DNA of 64,000 nt from Opitutia bacterium ISCC 52. Lineage in GTDB: Bacteria; Verrucomicrobiota; Verrucomicrobiia; Opitutales; UBA2995. The notes beneath the pieces were generated by a model. The model was not told the DNA's origin, did not search any database, and saw only the letters and a program-made list of their open reading frames with translations. Shown piece after piece: positions 52,935-61,706 of the stretch (its first letter is position 1; the number at the start of each line of letters is the position of its first letter). A program made the translations under genes and the position numbers. The stretch is from NCBI GenBank assembly GCA_014529675.2, contig CP076040.1, positions 4,429,501 through 4,493,500 of the forward strand, given 5' to 3'.

Positions 52935-53441
52935 TTAATTCCCGCTGTCCGGCTTTCTGGAAGCCGCAACTTGATCCAGTAGAAGCAAGGTCTCCGGCTT
53001 GTCCCCTGCCCGCTTCAATTTATCGATCATGTCGGACACCGTTTTCTCTTCTTCCACCTGCTCATCGATGAACCACTTCAGAAACGAAACCGTTGCGTAA
53101 TCGTCGGATTCCAGCGCTAGTTTGTAGAGCCGATTGATCGTCGAGGTCACATGCTGCTCCTGATTTAGGCTCGCTTCGAAAACGGATAAAACCGAATCAA
53201 ACTCAACCGTGGGCGCCTTGATCGCCGGAAGGGATACATCCCGGCCCCGGTCGAGCAGGTAGTTGTAAAACTTCATGGCGTGCTCGCGTTCCTCATCGCT
53301 CTGCGTATGCATCCAGCTGGCAAAGCCGTCCCAGGAATTCGCCTCAAAATAGGCTGCCATGGACAGGTAATTATAGAACGACTCAAACTCGATACCGATT
53401 TGATCGTTTAGTGCAGTTTCTAAGGATTCAGAAATGGACAT
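52935..53441 (-). CDS. Ferritin
   Basis: 168 residues of a four-helix bundle with the ferroxidase ligands visible: Glu in IGIEFESFYNYLSMAAYFE (helix A), DEEREHAMKFYNYL (helix B, E-x-x-H) and DEQVEEEKTVSDMIDKL (helix D). The 24-mer stores iron as a ferric mineral. The size and motif spacing fit bacterial FtnA rather than bacterioferritin, since no axial Met for heme is evident. Single gene; start ATG 53441. Confidence 0.95.
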   Translation of the reverse strand: MSISESLETALNDQIGIEFESFYNYLSMAAYFEANSWDGFASWMHTQSDEEREHAMKFYNYLLDRGRDVSLPAIKAPTVEFDSVLSVFEASLNQEQHVTSTINRLYKLALESDDYATVSFLKWFIDEQVEEEKTVSDMIDKLKRAGDKPETLLLLDQVAASRKPDSGN

Positions 53442-53512
53442 GGTAACACTTAATACCCAAGCCCTTGTAATTGTCTAGGCCGTCCTTGGATATTTTCTTG
53501 AGCTTAGCTTAG

Positions 53513-54559
53513 TCAAGGGAGGTTCAAAGCCTCCGCAACATCCTCGAGAGAGAAGGCCGAAGCATTGCCATCATCATGGATGGCGTAGAACATCCCGCCA
53601 GGGAATCGCTCACTGGGAGTCGGATCCAGCCACACACCATCCGTATTCATGGTTACCTCGCCCTGAAAAGTCCCCACGTGTTCCAGCGAGGCGCGATCAA
53701 AGACATGATACAGGTTCAGGCGCTTACCCTGGTCAGTGAAGAACCAGTAACCCGATTTAGGTCCTGTCTTCCACAAGGCAATACCTTCAGGCTGGTTTAT
53801 AAAAGTCCCGCGACCCAGGATCTGCCCGGTAAAACCTCCATCAGGCGAATAGACTTTGATGGCTTGGCCTTCTGAGGAGATCTCTTCGTCACCCACCATC
53901 AAGTGGTTGAATGCCGGATCACCGAAAATACTCTCTACGATATTCAGGATCCCCGGGCCCGACGTATCACCAAACGCATTCAGCCACTCGGCTTCCACGC
54001 TGTCCACTTCGATCGTGGTTACATCGTAGACGTGCACTCGACGATTCAGTTCACTAAGCGGGGGTTTTTCTTCCCGTTCTGTTTCGTAGTTGTCGGTCGC
54101 ATACACCGTCATCTCGTGTTCGTTTTTCGGCCAGACGAACAATCCGTAAGGATGCAGTAGTTGGTCCATGCCAAATGAACCCAGTTGAAAGAAATCGGGT
54201 AAGGTGAGTACCTGAACACGCTGGTTGTCTCGCTCGACCACGAAGACTTTGTCACCCACCACGCTGATTCCGTTCGGTCGATTGAACTGACCCAGCTCAG
54301 GCCCCAATTCCCCTACCCGCTTGATAAAGCTTCCATCGAAGGCGTCATAAATAAGCAGGGCATGCCCTTCCTTCGCCGTAACGATCAGCCAATGCTCACC
54401 ATTCGGGCCATGCCATGATGCCAGAGAATCCACATTGTTAGCTTCATCCCGCTCCGTAAAGAAGGCTTCCTTTAGAGTGACCGTTCCTGGAGGAGCCACG
54501 TGAACACATCCTGAAAAGGCTGCGATGAATATCAGTGCGGATGCTACTTTGCTTTTCAT
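53513..54559 (-). CDS. Phytase-like beta-propeller lipoprotein
   Basis: 348 residues with a lipoprotein signal (IFIAAFSGC). The rest forms a six-bladed propeller of the beta-propeller phytase/3-phytase type: VDSLASWHGPNGEHWLIVTAKEG is split as VDSLASWHGPNG then HWLIVTAKEGHAL, followed by FNRPNGISVVGDKVFVVERDN, LMVGDEEISSEGQAIKVYSPDG and INQPEGIALWKTG, with acidic residues placed for calcium. Phytases of this group release phosphate from inositol phosphates. A TonB-dependent receptor gene lies upstream on the same strand, separated by a terminator, as in known phytase-receptor pairs. Confidence 0.8.
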   Translation of the reverse strand: MKSKVASALIFIAAFSGCVHVAPPGTVTLKEAFFTERDEANNVDSLASWHGPNGEHWLIVTAKEGHALLIYDAFDGSFIKRVGELGPELGQFNRPNGISVVGDKVFVVERDNQRVQVLTLPDFFQLGSFGMDQLLHPYGLFVWPKNEHEMTVYATDNYETEREEKPPLSELNRRVHVYDVTTIEVDSVEAEWLNAFGDTSGPGILNIVESIFGDPAFNHLMVGDEEISSEGQAIKVYSPDGGFTGQILGRGTFINQPEGIALWKTGPKSGYWFFTDQGKRLNLYHVFDRASLEHVGTFQGEVTMNTDGVWLDPTPSERFPGGMFYAIHDDGNASAFSLEDVAEALNLP

Positions 54560-54569
54560 ATCAAAATTT

Positions 54570-54603
54570 AAAAAAGGAGACCGCTAAACTATGAGCGGCC
54601 TCC
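54570..54603 (-). terminator. Intrinsic terminator between the TonB receptor and the phytase-like gene
   Basis: GGAGGCCGCT / AGCGGTCTCC on the minus strand (54594-54603 with 54576-54585, one G.U) with an eight-base loop, then six T (54575-54570). On the plus strand the wobble becomes A.C. Partial read-through would let the receptor transcript supply a lower level of the lipoprotein. Confidence 0.85.
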
Positions 54604-54650
54604 CTAACTATTGCTACCGTTGATTACCCGAACTCCAACTAAACGTTACA

Positions 54651-57464
54651 CTATAAATTCCACTTTACGCCGAAATTTGCGAACCAGGAGTACTCTTCCA
54701 TCTGGCGCATCCGTGAATCGCTTCCGTAGTAGGCTTGAAATGGCTCATCATTGAAATTCACAACTTCGAGGAAAAGAGTCCAATTGTCGTTGAAGGTGTA
54801 GGAGGTAGATAGATCCCACTGAAAGTGATCCCGGATAAACTCATCTTCGGTCGTATCGCCACCGATAGCCTGCAGGTAATCGTCGCGGTAGGTTCCCGCC
54901 ACCCGGATAAAGAATCCGCTCTTTTCATAGGTCAGCGCAAGCGTGCCCAGGGTATCGGAGGTGCCTGGAAACGGAATGGTGAGCGAACCGTCGCGATCCG
55001 CATCGGACCCGAAATCAGCTTCGCTGTCTACGAAGGTCAGGTTGGTATAAACGCTCACCCCATCGATGGCTTGGATAGGCTGAATGTAAGAGAACTCGAC
55101 ACCCAGTACATCGGCCGTTTCACCATTGCGGAAATTAATAAAATCCACTTCCGAACTCGGATCATCCGGATTGGCTATCTCGGACTTGGAGACGTAGACA
55201 AAGTCATCAATTTTCTTGGCGAATCCGGATACTGAGAAGATTCCCAGGTTCGGCAGGTAATGCTCATAACTTAGATCCAGGTTCCACGCCTGGTAGGGAT
55301 CCAGATCAGGATTGCCCTGCACGATTTCTTCACCGTCGGTCAAGTCGACGATCCGGCGGTTCGCAGAATCTGAAAACTTTGGACGCGCGAGACTTTTGTT
55401 AAGTGACAAGCGAATCATACGCTCATCATCCGGCTGAAACTTACCATGAATACCAGGAAGAATGTCGGTGTAGTCTTTGGAAGCAGTGATAGTCTGAGAG
55501 GCTCCTGAATCGTAGTCACCTTCATCGTCGAAAACCGCTTCCAGGCCCGTGGAGGAAAATTCAGTGCGCTCAACCCGAACACCAGCGGTCCAGTCCCAAT
55601 TGCCTTGGGTCACACCCGCCATGAAGTATCCAGCAAGAATATCTTCGTCAGACTGATAGTCCTCGATGTCTGAATCTTCATCATTCAACTCCATCTCAAA
55701 GCCACTGCGGTTAGACTCAAAGAAACGGCGGAATCCAGGTCCGTCGCCCCGCAAATAACCTCCCTGATTTCCGTTGAAATAAGGATAGCGACTGAAGTCG
55801 ACAAAATCGAACAAGGTAAAATCAGACGGCTCGCTGTCGTTTTCGAAGAGTGTTAAATCGCTTTCTTTGGACTTTTCGCGGTACTTCGCACCGAACTTGA
55901 AGAAACCGGGGTTTCCGCCGAAATCCATTTCCTTCCGGGCGTTGTACTGCAGGGCAAACTCCGTCTCGTCTGTGATGTTGTCCTCTACTGCCAATCCATC
56001 GAACAAAAAGGAGGTCGCCTCAAACGGATCTGCTCCGGCATCACCTCCATCGTAAGTCACGATCGGGTTGTATGGATCCCGCAGGTCGTAGGAGTAATTT
56101 TGGCCGAGGTCCTCGTTGCTGCGGAAGTCGGTGTCGAGGCGATTAGGCTCTGCCTCTTCAGCAAATGAATAGGCAATCTGGAAATCGTGTGTCCAATCAC
56201 CGGACTCTACTTCACCTCCAGCAGAGAGAGAGTAAATAGTTTGCTCTTCGTAACGATCTTTGATGTCGCGATCGGTTTCGGCGGTGCCTTCAACTGAGGC
56301 CGTCCGGTCACCCAGCGCAACAATGTCGCCATCTTCGAATTTTACCTCTGAGCGGTAACGATACTCCTGGTCACTAAACTCATTGAAGATTCCGCGGATG
56401 TAAAAGAACTGATCTTCTGAAGGCTGAAACTCCAGAGCGGAAGAGATTCCCAAACGCTCACGAGTCACCAGGTATTCGCGAAACTCAATTTCAGGAGCGA
56501 AGAAAAACTCTCCATTAGGTCCGTCCTCCAGGCTCCAAGGTCCATCGACTTCTCTATTATCAGAACCAAACTCACGCTCCTGATAACTGATCGAGGTGAT
56601 CCAACCAACCGTGCCATCTGAAAATACGTCACCGTAAGTCGCATTCACCTTATAGGAGTACTCGTCGATCAGGTCACTGTATTGGCCTTGCACGGTTCCT
56701 TGTAGCACTTGGTCACCGTAGTCGAAGGCACTTTTGGTTTTAATGTTCACATTTCCACCGATCGTATCGCCATCCATATCAGGCGTTACTGACTTGGTTA
56801 CCTCAAGGGTATCCAGAATGTCAGATGGCACAACGTCCATAGCTACTCGGCGTGTGTTACTCTCTGGAGACGGGAGGGAAACTCCGTTGATTGAGATGTT
56901 GTTCAAATCTGGGTCGATACCGCGAATAATGACGTAGCGTCCCTCACCCTGGTCCAGTTCCACCGACACGCCCGGAAGGCGCCCGAGAATCTCCGCAGCA
57001 TTCTGATCGGGAAACCTTCCGAAGGCATCGGATGCGACTACATTTTTCAAGGTGGCGGATGTCTTTTGTAAATTGATCGCACGGGATTGGCCAATGAGGC
57101 TGCCGTATATCTGCATCTCGGATAAATCAACCACCTCCTGGGCCATATCCAGATTCAGGAAGGTACGGTCACTCGAGCTTACATTTACTGTGCGCGAAAT
57201 TGAATCCAGACCGACATAACTAAAATCTACTGTTTGGTTTCCCACTGGAACATTGCGCAGTGTATACCGTCCCGAACCATCTGTAACATCATCAATGGAT
57301 GTACCAGAGACAGAGACGATCACGCCTTCCAAATTCAGATTTGCGGAACTGTCGCTGACCGTTCCTGAGATAGTACCTGTTTGTTGAGCGAATAGGCCCA
57401 CAGGCATGAGTAAGAGTCCCATCAACAAGGCAGGACGAAGTAGTTTGTTCACGTTAGGTTTCAT
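54651..57464 (-). CDS. TonB-dependent receptor with carboxypeptidase-regulatory N-terminal domain
   Basis: 937 residues. Signal peptide (cleavage after GLFAQQ), a carboxypeptidase-regulatory-like domain (GTISGTVSDSSANLNLEG to about residue 105), a plug domain (NAAEILGRLPGVSVELDQGEGRYVIIRGID, NGVSLPSPESNTRR) and a 22-strand barrel that ends FANFGVKWNL. The sequence resembles the TonB-dependent receptors that take up oligosaccharides or organic phosphates in Opitutae. With the phytase-like gene next to it, uptake of inositol phosphate or its products is one guess. The upstream region to 57624 has no clear regulator. Confidence 0.93.
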   Translation of the reverse strand: MKPNVNKLLRPALLMGLLLMPVGLFAQQTGTISGTVSDSSANLNLEGVIVSVSGTSIDDVTDGSGRYTLRNVPVGNQTVDFSYVGLDSISRTVNVSSSDRTFLNLDMAQEVVDLSEMQIYGSLIGQSRAINLQKTSATLKNVVASDAFGRFPDQNAAEILGRLPGVSVELDQGEGRYVIIRGIDPDLNNISINGVSLPSPESNTRRVAMDVVPSDILDTLEVTKSVTPDMDGDTIGGNVNIKTKSAFDYGDQVLQGTVQGQYSDLIDEYSYKVNATYGDVFSDGTVGWITSISYQEREFGSDNREVDGPWSLEDGPNGEFFFAPEIEFREYLVTRERLGISSALEFQPSEDQFFYIRGIFNEFSDQEYRYRSEVKFEDGDIVALGDRTASVEGTAETDRDIKDRYEEQTIYSLSAGGEVESGDWTHDFQIAYSFAEEAEPNRLDTDFRSNEDLGQNYSYDLRDPYNPIVTYDGGDAGADPFEATSFLFDGLAVEDNITDETEFALQYNARKEMDFGGNPGFFKFGAKYREKSKESDLTLFENDSEPSDFTLFDFVDFSRYPYFNGNQGGYLRGDGPGFRRFFESNRSGFEMELNDEDSDIEDYQSDEDILAGYFMAGVTQGNWDWTAGVRVERTEFSSTGLEAVFDDEGDYDSGASQTITASKDYTDILPGIHGKFQPDDERMIRLSLNKSLARPKFSDSANRRIVDLTDGEEIVQGNPDLDPYQAWNLDLSYEHYLPNLGIFSVSGFAKKIDDFVYVSKSEIANPDDPSSEVDFINFRNGETADVLGVEFSYIQPIQAIDGVSVYTNLTFVDSEADFGSDADRDGSLTIPFPGTSDTLGTLALTYEKSGFFIRVAGTYRDDYLQAIGGDTTEDEFIRDHFQWDLSTSYTFNDNWTLFLEVVNFNDEPFQAYYGSDSRMRQMEEYSWFANFGVKWNL

Positions 57465-57624
57465 AGATCCAATGAGTAAGTTTCAAAGTGACCCTTAAAC
57501 GCGTCCGTCACACCCCAAGTCAACTAGCCAAACGGCCTGTCACAGCATTATCACACGCCCGTCACGGAGTCGACACGTCGTCACCTCAATGACATCCCAT
57601 TTAGGGGAAACTCACATCCAAAAC

Positions 57625-58734
57625 TTACCGACTCAGGCAGCGCACCATCATCTCACGCATCACTTCCTGCTGCTCTGTCGGTCTCGCCAGGATATCGCGG
57701 AATCCGCGGAGAAATTCCTTTTGGAAATCGACTAGATTCTTGAGGGACAGTTTGCCTAGTGGCGCAGCGAGACGTCCTAGATACCAAGGATTTTGAGTAA
57801 AGACATTGAAAGCGGATTTACCGTTCTCACCAGCGAAGGCTTGGGTATGCATGGCAGCCGCTCGCTCCAAGCTGCCTTTATCGATGCCACGAGGTCCCTG
57901 ACGAAGTTGACCTGACATAAGCAGGGCCTTCATCTGAATCATCAGGCGATTTCGATTTTGCAGACTGGTGAGCAATGGGCGCGAATCTTTCGCGATAAAG
58001 AAATAGCGACGCAGCGAATCGAGTGTCCACTCCAGGTTCATTGAGTAGAAGGCTTCCACGGGTTCGAAGAAATCACCTTCACCAAAATTCGGCACGAGCT
58101 CGTTGAGCAGCTCCTCGGTAACGTTTTTCTCAGTTTCACCAATATACGTGGCAATCTTGCGAACCTCTATCATGGCCAGGCGTGCGTTGCCGTTGAGTTT
58201 ACCCAATAAGATGGTGACCAGATTGAATGGAATTTCGATGCCCATGGCCTGGGCCTCTTTCTGTACGAGCTCTCGGAGGTGGGCTTCCTGCTCAGCTGGT
58301 TTGCCCGAGTCAGCCAAGGTATAATTAGAGTTTTTCTCACACCACTTTTGAAACGCCCGACGACGATCAATGGGTGAGGCAGACATGATGACGGTAACAG
58401 CACTTGGGTCCAATGTGCTGAGCAAATCCTTTAAGCGCTCGACCTGGGTGATGGTGCCTTCGGCTCTTCCTGTCACCGAGTCAGCCAGAAAGGTGATGTC
58501 TTTAAACCATACTACTTTTTTGTCACCGAATAAGGATAAGGTCTGCACCGCAGAGGCAAAGCGATTCACCGCATCCTCAACTTCAGAGACATTGCCAGCA
58601 GCCCCATTGACGATTTCCAATCCGAACTCCGGATCGGCCACATCTTTAGAGGCATCTTCGAACACAGCCTTTGCCTCCCGAGTGACCCAAAAGTCATCGG
58701 CGCCGCAAATGAAGGTGAAGTTGAAATCTGCCAT
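57625..58734 (-). CDS. holA: DNA polymerase III subunit delta
   Basis: 369 residues. Delta opens the sliding clamp as part of the clamp-loader. The N-terminal AAA+-like domain contains FTFICGADDFWVTREAKAVFE, SLFGDKKVVWFKDITFLAD and VTVIMSASPIDRRRAFQKW, then a helical lid (LRELVQKEAQAMGIEIPFNLV, KLNGNARLAMIEVRKIATY) and the C-terminal collar domain. No Walker A is expected in delta. It follows cinA by 25 bp in an operon. Length fits the family. Confidence 0.9.
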   Translation of the reverse strand: MADFNFTFICGADDFWVTREAKAVFEDASKDVADPEFGLEIVNGAAGNVSEVEDAVNRFASAVQTLSLFGDKKVVWFKDITFLADSVTGRAEGTITQVERLKDLLSTLDPSAVTVIMSASPIDRRRAFQKWCEKNSNYTLADSGKPAEQEAHLRELVQKEAQAMGIEIPFNLVTILLGKLNGNARLAMIEVRKIATYIGETEKNVTEELLNELVPNFGEGDFFEPVEAFYSMNLEWTLDSLRRYFFIAKDSRPLLTSLQNRNRLMIQMKALLMSGQLRQGPRGIDKGSLERAAAMHTQAFAGENGKSAFNVFTQNPWYLGRLAAPLGKLSLKNLVDFQKEFLRGFRDILARPTEQQEVMREMMVRCLSR

Positions 58735-58759
58735 AGTGATACGAAGTACTAACTAGGGA

Positions 58760-60016
58760 TTAGTTGCCCACCCTTTTCAATAACCGTCTACGCAAAATAT
58801 CCTGAGCAACGCTCACGGTTCGTTCACGAACGATGCCACGGTTGCCACGTAAGTCCAACTGCTTGGCAAAAGATCCATCCGGACCAGCCATACCGACGAA
58901 AACCATGCCAACGGGTTTTTCGGGAGTTCCACCTCCCGGCCCAGCGATGCCCGTGGTGGAAAGTGCCCAGGTGCTGTGGAGTTTTTCGCGAACGCCTTCA
59001 GCCATGGCCCGGGCAACCTGTTCACTGACAGCTCCGTATTCATCAAGATCAGATTGAGACACGCCAAGGATTTCGTGTTTTGCCTGATTGGTATAAGTTA
59101 ATATGCCGCCTTGAAAGACGTCGGAGGATCCAGCGACGGAAGTAAGGGCCGCTCCGAGCAATCCGCCTGTGCAAGACTCGGCCACCGAAATGGTTTCGTT
59201 GCGATCACGCAGCAAATCAAGAATCACCGGCGTAATGCCGCGGATACCATGGGTTAAAAAATGGGTGCCTAGTTTCTGAATGCAGGTCTGTGCGAGCTCC
59301 TGAACAACTTCCAATGGCGTGTTACCCGAGATGGATGAGAGTCGCACATCAACCGTTCCGTAATGAGCGCAAAAGGCCACATTGATATCTTCATGCGGGT
59401 TGAAAATCGGATCTAATTCAAGTTCGAGGGAGGACTCCCCTATTCCTGAAGTTTGGAAGCTGATGATCTGTGCGGCATCGGCCAACCGACCTTCTTCACT
59501 CAAGCGCGGAAGGATTTGGTTTTCAAACATAGGATTCAGCTCTCGCGGCGGACCAGGCAACATGATCAGAAGCTTCCCATCTTTTTCCAGCCAGAGGCCA
59601 GGAGCTGTTCCCTGGGCATTCATGATAATGTCAGCTCCTTCAGGATAATAGGCCTGCTTCTTGTTGTTTACCCCCATAGTGCTGTTGAAGGAGCGGAAGC
59701 GCTCGCGAATCGCATCTTCCACAGCCTGGCTGTAAAGAAGCTCGAGCCCCAACACTTCGGCAATAATGTCGCGAGTGCGGTCGTCCGAGGTCGGGCCTAA
59801 ACCACCCGTGGTGACGACGATGTCGGATTCGTTCCAAGCCAGCTCGAAGTTTGCTCGGATCTCGCCCGCTTCGTCGCGGCAGACGATGTTGCGATTGGGT
59901 GGAGCTCCACGAAAAGCAAGCTGTTCACCTAAGTAGGTAAGATGGCCATTTCGAGTGAGCCCCAGGAGTAGCTCGTCTCCGATGGTTATAAGATCAATAG
60001 TAGGTGCCGTTTTCAA
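58760..60016 (-). CDS. cinA: CinA-family protein (molybdopterin-like domain plus NMN deamidase)
   Basis: 418 residues. N-terminal MoCF/MogA-like domain: DLITIGDELLLGLTRNGHLTYL, VTTGGLGPTSDDRTRD, MLPGPPRELNPMFEN. C-terminal CinA domain: SVAESCTGGLLGAALTSVAGSSDVFQGG is present in pieces, along with STTGIAGPGGGTPEKPVGMVFVG. The full-length form combines ADP-ribose pyrophosphatase-like and nicotinamide mononucleotide deamidase activities in NAD recycling. It is in an operon with holA and diverges from uvrC with a 64-bp gap. Confidence 0.95.
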   Translation of the reverse strand: MKTAPTIDLITIGDELLLGLTRNGHLTYLGEQLAFRGAPPNRNIVCRDEAGEIRANFELAWNESDIVVTTGGLGPTSDDRTRDIIAEVLGLELLYSQAVEDAIRERFRSFNSTMGVNNKKQAYYPEGADIIMNAQGTAPGLWLEKDGKLLIMLPGPPRELNPMFENQILPRLSEEGRLADAAQIISFQTSGIGESSLELELDPIFNPHEDINVAFCAHYGTVDVRLSSISGNTPLEVVQELAQTCIQKLGTHFLTHGIRGITPVILDLLRDRNETISVAESCTGGLLGAALTSVAGSSDVFQGGILTYTNQAKHEILGVSQSDLDEYGAVSEQVARAMAEGVREKLHSTWALSTTGIAGPGGGTPEKPVGMVFVGMAGPDGSFAKQLDLRGNRGIVRERTVSVAQDILRRRLLKRVGN

Positions 60017-60080
60017 AGTATGGTCTGGTCTTGTAAATTATAGGAACGTCGCGGACATTGATGAGAAGCTCTATTCCTCT

Positions 60081-61580
60081 ATGGCCACGCCGGACCAGTC
60101 AAAGTTAAAGGAGATGGTGCGGCAACTTCCGCACAAGCCGGGTGTGTACATGATGAAAGACCGTTTGGGCACCATCATTTATGTGGGGAAAGCCAAGGAC
60201 CTGAAGAAACGGGTATCGACTTATTTCCAAGCATCTCGGAAACGGATTACACACCCCAAGATTCGCAGTCTGGTCAAAGTGATCCACGATTTTGAAGTGC
60301 TCCAAGTGAAATCGGAGACCGAAGCGCTCTTGTTGGAAGGAAAGCTGATCAAGCAGTGGCGCCCTAAATACAACACGGACTTCATCGACGATAAACGCTT
60401 CCTGCTTATACGGCTGGATGGAAAGGCGAAGTTTCCAAAATTCCAGTTGGTACGAAATCAACGCGATGACACGGCTCGCTATTTTGGTCCTTTCGCTTAC
60501 TCGGGTCTTCTACGAAAGACGCTGGCGGAAATGAGGTTGAAATTCGGGATACTCCTCAATGATACCACGCCGCAGCTGCAGGAGGATGGAAGCTATCGCC
60601 TCTATGACGATGTGCGGGGTGAAATTTACGGACACTCAAACTTCGTAACAACGGAGAGTTATGCGGAGCGGGTGGAGGAAGCCTGCCAATTCCTCGAAGG
60701 GAAGGCAAAGGAATGGTTGGGTGAACTGAAAGAGGCCATGCAGAAGGCGGCCGAGAATCAGCAATACGAAAAGGCGGCAGAGCTGAGGGACGTGGTAGCT
60801 GCTTTGGAAAAAACAATCACCAAAGACCGGCGGTTTAAACGAGCCCCTGTAATCGTATCCGATAGTGGGTACGGGATGAAGCAATTGAAGAAAGCGCTAG
60901 AACTCCCTACCCTGCCCCGTCGCATGGAGTCCTTCGATATTTCACATATCTCCGGGACGTTCGTTGTGGCATCCATGGTACACTTCGTCGATGGCAAGCC
61001 GGCGAACAACCAATATCGGAGATTCAAAATAAAGAGCTTTGTGGGGAATGATGACTTTCGGGCCATGGAAGAAGTGGTGGGTCGACGCTACCGCCGATTG
61101 CACGAAAAGAAAAAACCGTTTCCCGACTTGGTCGTAATCGATGGAGGAGCCGGCCAGGTAGGAGCAGCCATCAAGGCATTCATGATTCTGGGGATCGAAC
61201 CTCCACCGCTCATAGGTCTGGCCAAACGAAAGGAAACGATCATATTTCCGGACGAGCGGAAGCCAATGAACCTGATGCCCCAATCCCCGGCCCTCAAACT
61301 CCTGCAGCGCATTCGTGATGAAGCTCACCGTTTTGCCAATACTTTCAATGCCAACCTTCGCTCGAAAAAAATTAAGGAATCCATCCTGGATGAATTTCCA
61401 GGACTCGGAAAAGTCAGGCGAGCTGATCTGATGAAACACTTTCGTTCCTTGGACCGATTGCGTAAGGCCTCGGTGGAGGATATTCAAGGAGTCGATGGGT
61501 TTGGCCCCAAGCTTTCGCAACGGCTTTGGGAATTCTTGCAACGGTCGTTTGAACACAGAAAAGGCGGTGAGGGAGAGTAG
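60081..61580 (+). CDS. uvrC: UvrABC system protein C, lacking the Fe-S cysteines
   Basis: 499 residues from ATG 60081 (a longer frame from 59955 has no family match before MATPDQSK). Domains: GIY-YIG nuclease (PGVYMMKDRLGTIIYVGKA), a linker, UVR (ELKEAMQKAAENQQYEKAAELRD is split as AMQKAAENQQYEKAAEL), RNase H-like C-nuclease (ESFDISHISGTFVV, DLVVIDGGAGQVGAA) and a C-terminal helix-hairpin-helix pair. It makes both cuts in nucleotide excision repair. Between the GIY-YIG and UVR domains, where E. coli UvrC has four Cys for a 4Fe-4S cluster, this protein has none; its only Cys is in VEEACQFLEG. The rest is intact. Confidence 0.95.
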   Translation: MATPDQSKLKEMVRQLPHKPGVYMMKDRLGTIIYVGKAKDLKKRVSTYFQASRKRITHPKIRSLVKVIHDFEVLQVKSETEALLLEGKLIKQWRPKYNTDFIDDKRFLLIRLDGKAKFPKFQLVRNQRDDTARYFGPFAYSGLLRKTLAEMRLKFGILLNDTTPQLQEDGSYRLYDDVRGEIYGHSNFVTTESYAERVEEACQFLEGKAKEWLGELKEAMQKAAENQQYEKAAELRDVVAALEKTITKDRRFKRAPVIVSDSGYGMKQLKKALELPTLPRRMESFDISHISGTFVVASMVHFVDGKPANNQYRRFKIKSFVGNDDFRAMEEVVGRRYRRLHEKKKPFPDLVVIDGGAGQVGAAIKAFMILGIEPPPLIGLAKRKETIIFPDERKPMNLMPQSPALKLLQRIRDEAHRFANTFNANLRSKKIKESILDEFPGLGKVRRADLMKHFRSLDRLRKASVEDIQGVDGFGPKLSQRLWEFLQRSFEHRKGGEGE

Positions 61581-61706
61581 CACTTTACGGTAGCTGAATT
61601 TATAATCCTAGAAGATTGCTCTCCAAGAATTAGAGGCTCACAGTGCAGCTTTTGAATAACATGCTGCCATCGAGTTCAGCCGAAGAGGTTGAATTCTTAT
61701 TATTGG

